Below, in pieces: positions 1 through 11,064 of a DNA stretch of 64,000 bases. How positions within the stretch are numbered: the stretch's first letter is position 1; every line of letters starts with the position of its first letter. The stretch is from Girardinichthys multiradiatus (taxonomy: Eukaryota; Chordata; Actinopteri; Cyprinodontiformes; Goodeidae), in the NCBI RefSeq assembly GCF_021462225.1, contig NC_061797.1:34994147-35058146 (forward strand), in the 5' to 3' direction. The notes beneath the pieces were generated by a model. That model searched no databases and was not told the DNA's origin. It saw nothing but the letters and a program-made list of their open reading frames with translations. Made by a program: the position numbers and the translations under genes.

Positions 1-870
1 CTAGTGTCTGCATTCTTGCCAGTAAGTGTCTAGTACACATTGAACTCTGCCAGCCCTGCCCCTTTTCCATGATTCAGTTTGTAGTGTTCATTAGACAGGA
101 TCTAAAGGCATTGATGTGGAGAGGAGGGTGTCTGGTTTGGGAACCTCAGGGTCAAATCTTTTCATTTTGTGGATGATATGGTTCTGTTGGCATCCGAAGA
201 CAGCATGCACTGGAACATTTTGTTGAGAGTTAGCTTTTCTAAGTCTGAGGCCATGGTTCTTAACTACAAAAAGGTGGACTACTCCTACCGGGTAGGAGGT
301 CAGTCATTGCCTCATGCGGAAGAGTTTTTTGTCTCGTTCATGAGTGATGAAACGATGGAACAGGAGATTGATAGACAGATTTGGGGGTTTTCTGCAGTAA
401 TGCAGACGTTGCAGAGATGACCCAAAAAGCAAACCTCTTGATTTTCTTTGTCTGTCTACATTCTCACCCAAAAGAACAAGATCCTATATACAAGCACCTA
501 AAATGAGCGTTCTTGCTTGCCCTATGGGACAGGTTGAAGAACTCTGTCAACTGGAGAAGGCATGAAGTAGAGCTACTGCTAGTCTGCATTGAAAAGAGCC
601 ATTTGAGTTTCTTTAGGAATTGGATTAGGATGCCTACTTGGCACCTCCCTTTGGAGGTTTTCTGGGCATGTCCCATTGGGAGGCGACCCCAAGGCAGCAA
701 ATTTCCTTGGACAGATTATATGTACCTTCTGGCATGGGAATCCCTTTGCATCCTACAAAATGAGTTGTAGAGTGTTGCTGGGAATAGGGATTTCTAGGAT
801 TTCCTCCTGAACCTTTATCTCCTGGAACAGGTCCAATCTCGGACAATTAAAAAACAACAAATGCATAAAT
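1..870 (+). pseudogene. Decayed Rex3/RTE-type LINE, RT to C-terminus
   Basis: A degraded non-LTR retrotransposon piece that enters from the left edge. At 166-200 it has an RT catalytic motif region reading FVDDMVLLAS. SKSEAMVL, a VGGQSLP segment and the WDRLK/IRMPTW...GRRPQGS tail follow across several frames. The same tail occurs, much better preserved, at 17854-18250, and the RT part matches the family seen at 44610-45335. Stops and frameshifts are frequent, so it is not functional. It ends near 850 in an A-rich stretch. Confidence 0.7.
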
Positions 871-1566
871 AGTTAATAAATAAACATTTGAGGGTTAAAA
901 GTACAAGAGGAAGTTGCACTGACCACTTGAGCAACCTGAGATAACTTGTATACCTTATATTTCAGTGCAATGTATGTTTTATATAATTAAGCCACCATAA
1001 AAGAGCCTGGGAAAACAAAATTAATTCTGATTTCAAGGAAGTATAAAAATACAACTAAAGAAAATATGAGTTCTTTGATGACTGAACCATGCCAGAGAAC
1101 AAGGGCTATGGTATTAATCAAATTGTTATTTGAATTTGATTTCATCCCTAAACAATTGCGAAAACATTGCAATGGGTGAACACTTATCACCATAAAAGTG
1201 ATTTGGTCACATTTAATTTGCTTATGTAGTGCAGTGAATTTAGATGTTTCCATCCTCAGACATTAATCATATGACTTTTTCACTGGCAAAGAAAACACCA
1301 AACAGGCAGTTCACAAAACAAAACCACGGGAAAACCAGGAGAACTCAACAGAACATAACTTTCATTCAAATAAACTTTGTTTCTTTACTGTAGTAAACTG
1401 ACAAAATAAAGCTGACGCTGTTATCTCAAACCCCTTCAAAATGTGTTCATCCAAATACTATATATGACTAACATTGTAAGACTTGTGTAATGACTTTTAA
1501 TGACTTCTGGACAGTTCAGAATCAAATCTCAGCTTTTATACTTTTTTGTTTCCTGGTTGATTACAG
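871..1566. other. Intron sequence, nothing recognised
   Basis: AT-rich sequence between the LINE remnant and the first MDGA exon. Apart from the pyrimidine tract before the acceptor I see no feature. Confidence 0.5.
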
Positions 1567-1728
1567 GGTATTACATGTACATTGAGGCATCACGACCGCG
1601 TGCTCAAGGCGACAAGGCTCGTCTCCTCTCTCCACTTTTTAATGTGTCTTCAGTCAGGGGCCCCAAGGGTTCTGGCCGAGTCCCGTACTGTGTCTCCTTC
1701 TACTATCACATGAAGGGCAAACATATTG
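1567..1728 (+). CDS. mdga1/2: MDGA-family gene, MAM-domain exon (first in window)
   Basis: Internal coding exon of a MAM domain-containing GPI anchor protein, an extracellular neuronal surface protein of the Ig/MAM group that binds neuroligins. The acceptor follows a pyrimidine-rich tract ending in ACAG at 1566; the donor is GTGAGT at 1729. The exon starts with two bases of a split Gly codon and ends with one base of another, so it is phase 1 at both ends. The translation reads as the middle of a MAM domain: [11 protein letters not shown], then KARLLSP, then YCVSFYYHM and KHI. It carries an N-glycosylation sequon (NVSS) and one MAM cysteine. Between that Asn and the Cys is a 15-residue Gly/Lys/Arg/Ser-rich loop. 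From memory the mix of residues resembles both MDGA1 and MDGA2, so I do not choose the paralogue. The family call is firm; the paralogue is not. Confidence 0.87.
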
Positions 1729-3526
1729 GTGAGTGCTCACACAAACATTCACATAATTTCTTTTAACATATGAATCTTCAAAGCACAATGATGCAAATTG
1801 ATATAGAGCAGATACATTCACTTCTTTATTCGGCCAAAGGCTGAATTTGGACCTTGACCCTTATGTGTGGAACTTGTATGACACAATAACTCAGGTTTTG
1901 TGTTTGCAAGAGGTGTGCAGGGGGTTGGGCAGTAGGATGTTAACAGTGTTCTGTTTGCCTTTTTCTGCTTGTGCACCAGTGTGTTTGCATTTGTGTGCAT
2001 CTGGAGGTGACTAAAGGGGGCATAGGTTGTGTGATTTATGGCAGGGGCAAGCTAGAATCAGTAATTTGGCAGAGTTGTTCATCATAATATGCTCTTGTCA
2101 CACAGCTCGAATGCATACATCGCAGGACCATATACACCTGCACACAGATATATACACAGACCAAAACATCAAAAACATTTAGACACTGGCATGGAATTAC
2201 CTTCCTTGAAAAACAGAACATGAAAAACAAGAAGACATGGTAAAACTAAAAATAAACATAAACATACTTCCACCTACATCTTGGGTGTTTGGGTTCTGGT
2301 TTTCATTGACATTTCCTTGTTTTTTGAAATATCTTGCTATATTTAGTTATTATTGCTGCCATTATGGTTTTGCCCAATAAGTTCATTCCTTTGTGTTTAG
2401 TTTCTCCTCTCTAATATTACTTGTGTTCTCTTATAGTTAGTTGCAGGCCATTTCCCTTGTTCCTGTCTGCATTTTGGTCTGACTCACAACCTACAAAACA
2501 TGACAACACTGTAAAGTCATGATTGTCATTCTTTAACCTCTTTTGGAGGAATTTGGTTCACCTATCGTTTTACAGTGTTTCTTCCTTTAATTGTGATTTT
2601 GTTTTAATAGTGTATTTTTCCTGTTCTTACCTGTTTAATACCAGTGGCTACAAAATGAGCCCAAAACATGACTGATTCACCACAATGTTTGACAGTTTAG
2701 ATGTGTTTGTGCTAATGTGTGTTTTTTTCCCTAAATGGTGTTCTGTGAATTATGACCAAACACTTACATTTTAATCTCACATATTCAAAAGATTTTGGTG
2801 TGATTGTTAATGCTTTAGTTTAGACTCAACATACAAAGCTGTTTGGCACATTTTCAGTCTTTTTCCAAGTACTCTGCAATAAACCTTAACATTAGCCGTC
2901 TTAACTGAGGCCTGTGCAAATTGTTTTCATGTGTTGGTTATTGCTCCGAATATTGCACATCCTTAAGGACCTTGAGTGTTTTTTTTAGGCTGGAAGCTTC
3001 GTTTTGCATTTTGTCATAGTTATATTACGATAAAGCAACACATATTTGCTCTGTTTTCATTACAAAACCTCATTTCTACATAATTTGAGGATTTTATCAC
3101 TTATATTTTGATACCTCAAATTGCAGAACTAAAACTAAATGTCAATTTTCTAGATCCACGGTCTATAGAAAAATCATCGTTTTGAACCACAGATTGGAAT
3201 CTACCAATTGTCCTTTGATCAAATCAGTTAAATGAAGAAAATTCAAATTTTTCAGTATCAAAACTAAGAACGTTCACTCATTTGGTGAACTGTTTTAACT
3301 TTAATAAAATGCAGATGCAAGTTAGAGACAATCTTGCAATTCCTACATTTTCTGTTGGATTCAACTCTACTACCTCCATGAAAAATCTTGCAGCATGTTG
3401 TTTTTATGTTTTAAAGTTCTTACAAAAAAATAAAAAAATCTCAAACAGCAGGCCAGACCTTAAAGAAAACCAGAACTCTATAATGTCCCTCATTGAACAT
3501 TTGGTTGTACACAATATGGTTTTTAA
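1729..3526. other. Intron sequence, nothing recognised
   Basis: AT-rich intron DNA with short A and T runs. No coding motif, no clear repeat ends. Confidence 0.5.
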
Positions 3527-4286
3527 TGTCACTGGTTAACAGACTGAGCATGGACAAAAATTACAAAGGCAGAACAGCAGTTAACACTATTTGAAACACA
3601 AGATTGAGACAGAACTCGGACTGGATCTGCTGGAGGGATCTGGGTAGGCACTGAGCAGGAGAGGAGAGAGGTTATTGTTTGTTCTGGTGAAGATATAGAG
3701 TTCACAGGACAGGAATGAGGTCTGTTCACTGTAGGTGGTGGATGATGGCTTGTTGGAGGAGGTAGGTTTTCCCACAAATGCTGAGTTAGACAGGAGGAAT
3801 GGCAAGGAGGTTCTCAGTACCGACTCTCTCCCTTTGTGATCCTTTGTGAGTGGCAGCACATTGGCTGAGCGTGCGATGTTGGAGGGTGGACAGGCAGGTG
3901 AGCAATGGCTTGGTGTTTCCGAGAGGTGTTCTCTGAGTCCCAGGGCTAGACAGGAGAAGGAAGGGTGACTCACGGCTGGAGGGAGTACTTCCAAGAAGCT
4001 TGTCTGAGCATAACACAGAGAACAGGAGCATGGAATCCAGGACACGATCACCAGAGAGATCCAGATATGTAAAGACAGGAAGAGAAAACTTGATTAGGGT
4101 CAGGTTACCACACTGGCAGAGATAAAGAGCTGATGCCTCCCTCCTGGTTCCTGCTCCTTAAGAAGCCCTCTTGAATGGGCTCAACAAGAAACACCTGCAG
4201 AGCTGCAGCTGCCAGTCACACCCTGTAGGGAGACAGAAACGCAGCACAACCACAAACACCTGCACACGACCTCTGTGGGTATGACA
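3527..4286 (-). repeat. Gypsy-type LTR-like block (possible solo LTR)
   Basis: A block with inverted short termini (TGTCA at 3527, TGACA at 4282-4286), the usual TG...CA form of LTRs. Read on the minus strand it is C/T-rich with a CTTAAGGAGC-type promoter-like stretch and a GTGGTAAC segment. Similar features are seen in the LTR-like block at 10460-10968. The flanks share only an imperfect TTAA-like duplication, so the exact ends and the solo-LTR reading are uncertain. The overlapping open frames on the minus strand look like composition effects. Confidence 0.45.
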
Positions 4287-5870
4287 ATTAATCTTTAGCT
4301 AAAACAAAAAAATCTTATTCTCTTAATGTTACTAATATTAATATTAATGCTTGTTCCAAAACAAACATTAAATGAAATGATTTTTTATTTTTTTATTTAT
4401 TTAACCAATATTTGAACACATTTTACAAAGATGCTATCCATAAAACTCAAACTGTATTTTTTCATTGGGTTTTGTATATTTTGCTGCTCTGGGTAAATTT
4501 TATTTTGTAGGAGCAACAGCTTAGGGCTCATGAACTGTGAATGCTCCTGATCCACAAACTTTGGCCTTTATGCTTGAGTTTCAACATTTAAATGTGACAA
4601 AAGGCAAATTTTTTTCGTGCATTTGTAAGATTTCAGGGATGATTTTGTATTTAAAAGCATAAAAATGAAATAAATACATACTTACAATTGATTTATCACT
4701 TTCCAGCTCTAGAAACATACATAAAAGATAACTTGGTGATTCCATAATGGTGTTATGATCTGCTCCTGTTTTTATTTCTATAGATTGCACTCACCTGTTT
4801 TCTGTAAGTTTACCATTGCTGTCCTTTAAACATTTTTCCTGACCATGTGTCAGTCGATGTCCTTTTGCAACTTTGGTCCTGCTCAATCACAGATATATTC
4901 TGAAAAATACTGCTTTTTAGTTGTCAGAAACAGAAGACAAAACATATTTTGAATGCAGAAATGACACAAAGTGTCAGACGGAGGGAAATTAACATTCAGG
5001 CTTAAAAAAAGCAGACAGGTTTAATGATGATTAGGAGACCAAAGACAATGGTAGGCAAAGGTGTTGGACTGAGAGAAAACATTTAAATATAGGACAAAGA
5101 GTATCACAAGAGAGGTTATCAGCTGGATGGTATTCAGAACCACTGAGGGGAAGTTAAGAATTGTACCTCCTTTTCATGTACTTGATCATATATTATGTGC
5201 TGAAAATGTTTGCCATGTTCAAAATGCCATTTGACACAATACAATTTTTGGCAATACTGTTTAAATGTTGCAGTCCTTAGGGTCTAATAATATAAGAAAA
5301 TGAGAAGAGTCGTTAGCTACAACAAAAAGAGGAAACAGTAATATTCTCACTGTTAGTATAAGTTATGGAAGAGTTGGGCCAAATCTGACATACATACATA
5401 CCTCAGGTAATGTGTTTCTCTGCTCCTCTTTAGGCTCAGTGTCAGCAACAATAAACAACATTTAATTAGTTTTTGTTTGCCACTGGGTAAGTGTTTAGAG
5501 CAGCTGTTGAGTGCAGCATGACACACTTAAATACATTCACTGGAATATTTTAAATCAAAGACTGGAGTTTCTAAATAATTTGTATTTTCCTTAGGATACA
5601 ACTTGTAGATTACTTTATGAATACTTACAAGTGTGTGAAAGAGGAATGGCATCAATCTTCAGTTAAGATTTTTACCATTTTGCATTTAGTTTCCATTTTG
5701 AGAATTGATGGCTGCCGAAACTAATGACAAAAGAAATATGAGTTAGCTAGATGTAGACTTTCCTTTAGTCATCCGTATAAAATAACAAATTTCAGCTGAA
5801 GAGCAGCGTTCCATGCATATCAGTTTGCAAGGCTGTGCATACATTAGACCAATCAATGGACTGCTTATCA
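4287..5870. other. Intron sequence, nothing firm
   Basis: AT-rich DNA without recognisable coding or repeat ends. The 3' LTR expected for the neighbouring gypsy element is not evident here. Confidence 0.45.
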
Positions 5871-5879
5871 CAGTCCTCT

Positions 5880-6840
5880 TTATCCTGTGTGTGTGTGGAC
5901 TTGTGTGTAGGTGGCCCCCGCCAGGTGGGAGGAGAAGCAGAAGAGGTAGTCAGAGATGAGAGATGGGTCGCAGATAAAAGACCGGGGCACCCAGGTGTGG
6001 TCCTCAGGACCATAGCCCTCCCAGTCGACGAGATTCTGCCAAACGCGACCCCGCCAACGGGAGTAAACAATCTGTCGGACTGCATAGACTGGGTGCCCAG
6101 GACTTGTGATGACAGGTTTGATCTGAGAAATGTGGAACGTTGTATGAACGCGGAGACTCGAAGGAAGCTTCAGGCGGACAGCTGGAGGACTGATGACTGC
6201 CTCAATCTCATACGGGCCAATGAACCTGGGGTCAAGTTTCTTGGACATAGATTTTAGAGGAATGTCACGTGACGAGAGCCAAACCTTCTGACCAGGTTGG
6301 TACTGGGGAGCTGGAACCCTTTTCTTGTCTGCATAGCTTATGTTCTGTTCTGCGGTCCATTGAAGGGCTTGTGCGGTGGCGGTCCAGATGTGTTTGGATC
6401 TACGGATGTGATGATGTACAGAAGTGACAGATTTCTTTCTCATCTGCGGAAAACAATTCTGGTTGGTAGCCCAGTGAAGCTTTGAAAGGGGAGAAACCTG
6501 TGGCAGCAGAAGTGTGAGAATTATGACCGTACTCGACCCATGGGAGGAATTGGGTCAAGTCTGTGGGGTTGGTTGATGTTAAACAACGGAACAGCAGAAT
6601 TGTTTCCAAACCTTAGCTGTGAACTGAGGTCCGCAGTCTGAGGGGATCTCCAGAGGTATTCCATGGAGTCTGAAAACATGCTTCACCAGAGGTTGAGCTG
6701 TCTGAAGGGCAGAGGGTAGTTTTCTGAGGGGAATGAGATGACAGGACTTAGAGAAACGGTCGATAATAGTGAGTGGTTGGTTGATTAGAGGACTTATTTC
6801 TAGCACAGATAGTACAGGCTTGTACATACTCTTTAACGTC
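5880..6840 (-). pseudogene. Ty3/gypsy chromovirus pol remnant: integrase core, C-terminal domain and chromodomain
   Basis: Minus-strand frames encode the integrase end of a gypsy polyprotein. Order on the minus strand: zinc-finger half ([10 protein letters not shown], near 6800), integrase core ([13 protein letters not shown], then WVEYGHNSHTSAATGFSPF), GPY-type domain (FIGPYEI), then a chromodomain (VDWEGYGPEDHTWVP, about residues 122-166 of the 187-residue frame beginning at 6443). The chromodomain marks it as a chromovirus; in that clade it steers integration to chromatin. The frame is broken near 6600 and a few residues are lost before the core. It continues at 7878 beyond an inserted LTR. 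Confidence 0.85.
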
Positions 6841-7877
6841 TGTTGGGTTTATGATTATTGATTGATTAATCTTAATCAATAATTATAATTACAAATCATA
6901 ATTTGACTAAATCAATCTCTTAACCAAAAATCCTCATTTATGAATCGAGACCAGATATGTTTCTGGTGTTGTAATTGTGGCTCAACGCCTTTGACAATTA
7001 CAACCGTTAAACACTCCGTAATAATTAATAACTATTGCCGGAAATGTCACTGTTTAATCGACCGTTTCTGCCGAAACATGTGGAACTTTAACCTTATTTT
7101 GACTGACCAATCACTTTTGCACACAATGAAACACAAAACGCTCTCTCTTTATCTATGTGAATATTTATTAATTTTCACCTACTCAACATGCAAAATTCTA
7201 CAAACACAGGGGTAACACATCTAAATAAGCAAAAGTCAACAAACGGTAGTGGGTATGTATTGAATCAACCAGCAGTTTATGGCACTACAGACGAAGGAAA
7301 TGAGAATATGAGTGGTTGTATGGTGGCGAGAGGTGGGGGTTTGGAGCGTCCACAATTAACTTCAGGGAAAGCGGTCAGTCTTCGTCCTTTTGTCTTCTTG
7401 ACAAAAAGGAAAAATATGATCTGACCATCAAAGTCGACTTGGAAATGAAACACGATAGCGGTTCGTCTCTCCGAAACTCCGTGTTCTCAGTTACGTGTTC
7501 AACTCACGTCTTCAATCGGCAAAGTGAAATCTCTGGCCTTCTTAGTCCAAAAACCTCGGTTATGAATTGTTCGTTGTCCAACAAGAGAGAATGAATGAAC
7601 TCTGCAAAGATCTCTGCAAAGATCTCCCCTCTTGAAGTGGCGCACTTCGATTACTAGTCCGGACCTAGCAGAAGGCGAGTTTTCAAAAATGAGCGCCTTC
7701 CTATATAGCGTCCTGTGACGTCAGACTTGGGACACCCAGTCATATCAGTCGCAATGCTCGATGGGATATGTAGGAGCGGGCTGTCCTGGGTACAAAATGA
7801 CCGATGCCATTGGAGGGGCACAGGGACGTCCAACAACGTGCAGATAGTCCAATACTCAGCAAACAAGTGGTCCAACA
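6841..7877. mobile_element. Solo LTR inserted in the gypsy element
   Basis: A 1,037-bp insertion with inverted termini TGTTGG (6841) and CCAACA (7872-7877), flanked by a perfect 4-bp duplication CGTC (6837-6840 and 7878-7881). Removing the insert and one duplication rejoins the gypsy integrase zinc-finger reading frame, which fixes the borders. It has no coding motif and carries a TATATA at about 7700, about 175 bp before the right end, as expected for a + orientation U3-R-U5. A short tandem duplication (CTCTGCAAAGAT) lies near 7600-7625. A 4-bp duplication fits ERV or gypsy LTRs. The family is not recognised. Confidence 0.7.
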
Positions 7878-8360
7878 CGTCCCTATGAAAGGACGGCCAC
7901 CAGAACCTTCTGGAGATAAGGGCGATGGTTTGACTAGAACCAGGAAGGGCAGAGAACTTGGATGAATGGAACCAGTGGATAAGGCGGGACCGGGCAGTAG
8001 ACCGCAAGTCCAATTTGGGGGTCCAGTTCCGGGATCTGGTTGATCTCTGAGGGCCTGGGATACCAAGGCTTCCACATCCCACGTGAGGGCTCCAACAACA
8101 GAACATTGCGGTAGGATGGGAGCAGGCTCCTTGTCAGAATCATTCGGGAAGAACTGTTGAGAGAGGGCGTCAGGCTTGATATCTTTGGAACCAGGTCTGT
8201 ATGAGATTGAGAGGTTAAAATGTGAAAAGAAAAAGGGACCAATGAGACTGGCAAGGTTTAATATGTTTGGCTGCTTGAAGGTAGGCTAGGTTTTTATGAT
8301 CTGTCCATACCACAAGTGAGCCTGAGCCCATCTTAGTGCGTTTCCAGAAAGGAGTCCTAA
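7878..8360 (-). pseudogene. Ty3/gypsy pol remnant: RNase H and integrase N-terminus
   Basis: Continues the gypsy element on the minus strand. Near 8280-8340 is an RNase H motif reading [23 protein letters not shown]-type connector follows near 8190, then ISRRFWWPSFHRDV of the integrase zinc-finger region at about 7880-7925, spread over two frames. Stops and shifts make it a pseudogene. Confidence 0.75.
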
Positions 8361-8586
8361 AATAAAAGAGATTTTACATCATCATGGGGAAAGGATTGTG
8401 GAGAGCGATTAAACACTAGGGAGCACTGTAGGAGGAAACCTCCACAACTACCAACCTCACCTGAAAACTTCTCCGGATTGAGGGAAATGATGTCATAGGA
8501 ATGAGGAAGTTGCTGTGAGACGGCCGACTCAAAAAGAAACTTTATTATAAGCTTCTTTGGGAATATTTCAATTGTTACGGACATGG
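8361..8586 (-). pseudogene. Ty3/gypsy gag fragment fused to RNase H by deletion
   Basis: The minus-strand frame at 8584-8357 contains NPEKFSGEVGSCGGFLLQCSLVF, which has the form of a gypsy gag capsid start (the usual ...P..F.G....C..FL.QC..YF pattern). It runs directly into the RNase H segment, so most of gag plus protease and reverse transcriptase are missing. The element is therefore an internally deleted copy. Confidence 0.6.
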
Positions 8587-8770
8587 AGACTGAAATGAAA
8601 AGGAAAAAAGAAGCTCAAAAAAGATAGAGATGGGGCAAAAGAGAAAAAGGGGAGAAAAGGAGGAAAGAGTGGAGGAGAGAAATAAGGATGAAGAGAATAC
8701 AAGATAACACCCTGCTTGCTTATACACCTGCAGCTGCTTTTTTTTTTAACAAAATAGTACACGGTACTTA
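8587..8770. repeat. Purine-rich low-complexity tract
   Basis: Mostly A and G on the + strand from about 8590 to 8700, followed by a T run at about 8739. Borders the C-rich block. Confidence 0.6.
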
Positions 8771-8869
8771 TGTATGTAAAATGTACTTAGTGAGAGGTGC
8801 AGCCCAATATTGAACATCTGTGTGGACACGCTTTTGTATACAAGGTTTCTCCACAAAAATATGCAATAG

Positions 8870-10450
8870 CGAGTGTGAGGACCCACAGACCTGCCCCATG
8901 GTCCCTAGACGGACACTGAGGAGATCCGAGCCACAGACATCCAAAGGCCCCCCAAAGCACAGGAACCCCAGGAGAACCACCGCCGGGACTACCGCAACCC
9001 CCCCCAGAGAAGAGCAGTGGAGAGTCCCAGGGGAACCACCCAGCAGCAACAGTACAGAAGCCCCAGGGAGCCACAGCAATGAGCCAACAGGCCCCACCGG
9101 CAGCCGTCCGCGCCCGAGCAGATCCAGCCATGGACCCAGAGGCCCAAGACCCCGGAACACACCAGTCCCCAAGCAGAGGCCCCCAAGCAGCCACCGGGAG
9201 TGAGCCAGCACACACGAAAGCACCCAGATCTGGACACCGAGAACCACAAGTACACCAGCCGGCAGAGACTCCAACCACCGGCAGGTAGTGTGGCGGTGGT
9301 TGGGTCCAGGAGAGGGAGCGGTCCAAGACCCAACCTGTCACAAAAAAAAAAAAAAACGGCACGCAGTCACAATCACCCACTCCCACCCTCATGCATACAC
9401 ACTCGCACCCAATGTAAAGACAAACAACAATGGACGTCATACACTCATTCCCACTCCCCATGCATACTCTATACTCCCAGGTCCAGGCACCGGTACCCCT
9501 AGGGGCAACCAGCCCCCAGACCCAGGGGGTGGTCCCCTTCCTTCCTGGGGCAGAGACAGGCGGATAGCGCCGGCACCGCCCACACGGGTGACTCCAAGTC
9601 CCAACAAAGGAGGAAGGCATAGGCACATCTGCCGGACAAAAGACTAGGGACAGGTAACAGTGCCCCGAGAACCAACTGAACACCTGGACCAATGTCCCCA
9701 GCCACCCCCCCCCCCCCCCCCCCCCGGAACCACCAGGCCCCTCAGACCTCGATCCCCAGCTCCGTTACCCAGTCCGCCGCCCGAAGTAGCCACCGTCCCC
9801 CAACAAAAAGGAGCAAGCCAGAAGCGCCCAAGAATGCGGCTCCACTCCAAACAAAGGAGCAGACCAGCTGGCCCAGCGCAACCAAAATATGCCACACAAA
9901 GGACAGCACATGACCAGGCACGACCAGCCACCCCCAAATCCAAGGGACAGAGCCAACAGAGCGCCCAGCCCCCGAAGCCCGGCACCAGACAGCAGCCACA
10001 ACCAGGCAAGCAGGGCAATGAAACACATCCCACTCCAACACCAAGGCCGCCACCAAACTGCAACCGACCCAAAACGGCAGGCCCACCCAAATGCAAGCTT
10101 TAGGCTGGGATAGGTACATGGACCCAAGACCCCCAAGGCCCAGCCAGGACCCCAGCCCGGGGGGCGATACGCCCCAAGAACCCCGAGCCCCCAGGCCCAT
10201 CCCAGTCCCACCCAGGAGCAGCACGGGCACCAGGCCAGTGACCTATGTCCATCGGCGCAGGCCCCCCGAAAGCATCGCATGCAGCTATCAGATGTCTCCA
10301 CCAAGAGCCACCAAAGCTCCACCCCAGCCAGGGCCACACTCCCCAGCGATCCCAGCCCAGGGACACCCCAAATGCCCCAACCCAGACACCCCCCGAATCC
10401 ACCACAACGCCCCACAGGATGAAGCCAAGGGCGCCCCATCCCCACTAGGT
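8870..10450. repeat. C-rich strand-asymmetric block, probably part of a mobile element
   Basis: About 1.6 kb in which the + strand is strongly rich in C and A and poor in T, in sharp contrast to the AT-rich surroundings. It contains a run of 21 C (9705-9725) and a run of 15 A (9342-9356). Long open frames on both strands arise from the low T content and are Pro/Arg or Gly/Trp/Leu-rich with no domain; I do not call them genes. It sits between the gypsy gag fragment and an LTR-like block, so it is probably an insertion in, or the leader of, that element. The family is not recognised. Confidence 0.5.
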
Positions 10451-10459
10451 GATGGAGCC

Positions 10460-10968
10460 GATTAAAGGAGCCCAGAGAGGTAATTCTGTTTTACTTGCAC
10501 TTGGGGTGGAGGTGGCACCAGGTTTATGATCTTGGAGGGAGCACAATGGAGGGTGAGCCAGGTTCATTCACAGGTATCGAGAGGAGGCTTGGAACCCGAA
10601 TGAAGCCAACTGAGAAGATAATCCGTGAAGATCTCTTGCAGAGAGAGAATCTGGATTTTCTGCATACGCAGACTGGATAAGAAGCTCGGAACTGGAGGCA
10701 ACCTGGGAAGGAGGACATGAGAAGGTAAGTACTCAGAAAAATAATCACAAGGAGACTTGTCTTGGCCAGCTAGAGTTACCACTGCAGGTTAACACTCAGG
10801 CACCGGAGTGTTGGCAACATTGGGTACTTAAGCTCCTCTCCTGATGAGGCTGATGCAGAACACCTGTGGACTCAGTTCCCACTGTGCGTCTGGTGCCATC
10901 TAGAGGTTGAATGGCATTAGTAGCAGGTAAAAAAGGTGAACAGAAAAAAGCTCCCGGAACTCTGACAG
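10460..10968 (-). repeat. LTR-like block, possibly the 5' LTR or leader of the gypsy element
   Basis: On the minus strand it starts with TGTCAGAGTTCC at 10968 and includes CATCAGGAGAGGAGCTTAAG and GTGGTAACTC. This layout parallels the LTR-like block at 3527-4286. Its position upstream of the minus-strand gag fragment fits a 5' LTR with leader. The inner border is unclear. Confidence 0.4.
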
Positions 10969-11064
10969 GAACAGGTCGATGTGGAGCAAATTTGTATTTC
11001 AAACTCTATTTATGACACATCATATGAAGTGTAATGTGGTGTCACATATGACTCATGTCATGGG

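Noticed and set aside
3587..4051. 154-codon minus-strand frame
   Set aside because: Falls inside an LTR-like block, Ser/Pro-rich from C/T-rich composition, overlaps other open frames and has no recognisable domain.
5835..6257. 140-codon + strand frame
   Set aside because: Antisense to the gypsy integrase/chromodomain coding sequence, which explains the open frame.
6940..7594. Several 70-90 codon + strand frames
   Set aside because: They are within the solo LTR and show no gag, pol or env motif.
8787..9692. Open frame of 301 codons on the minus strand, and the overlapping + strand frames of 100-150 codons (8820-10465)
   Set aside because: They lie in the C-rich block where stop codons are scarce by composition. 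Residue content is Gly/Trp/Cys/Leu on one strand and Pro/Arg/Gln on the other, with no domain, and frames overlap in all directions.
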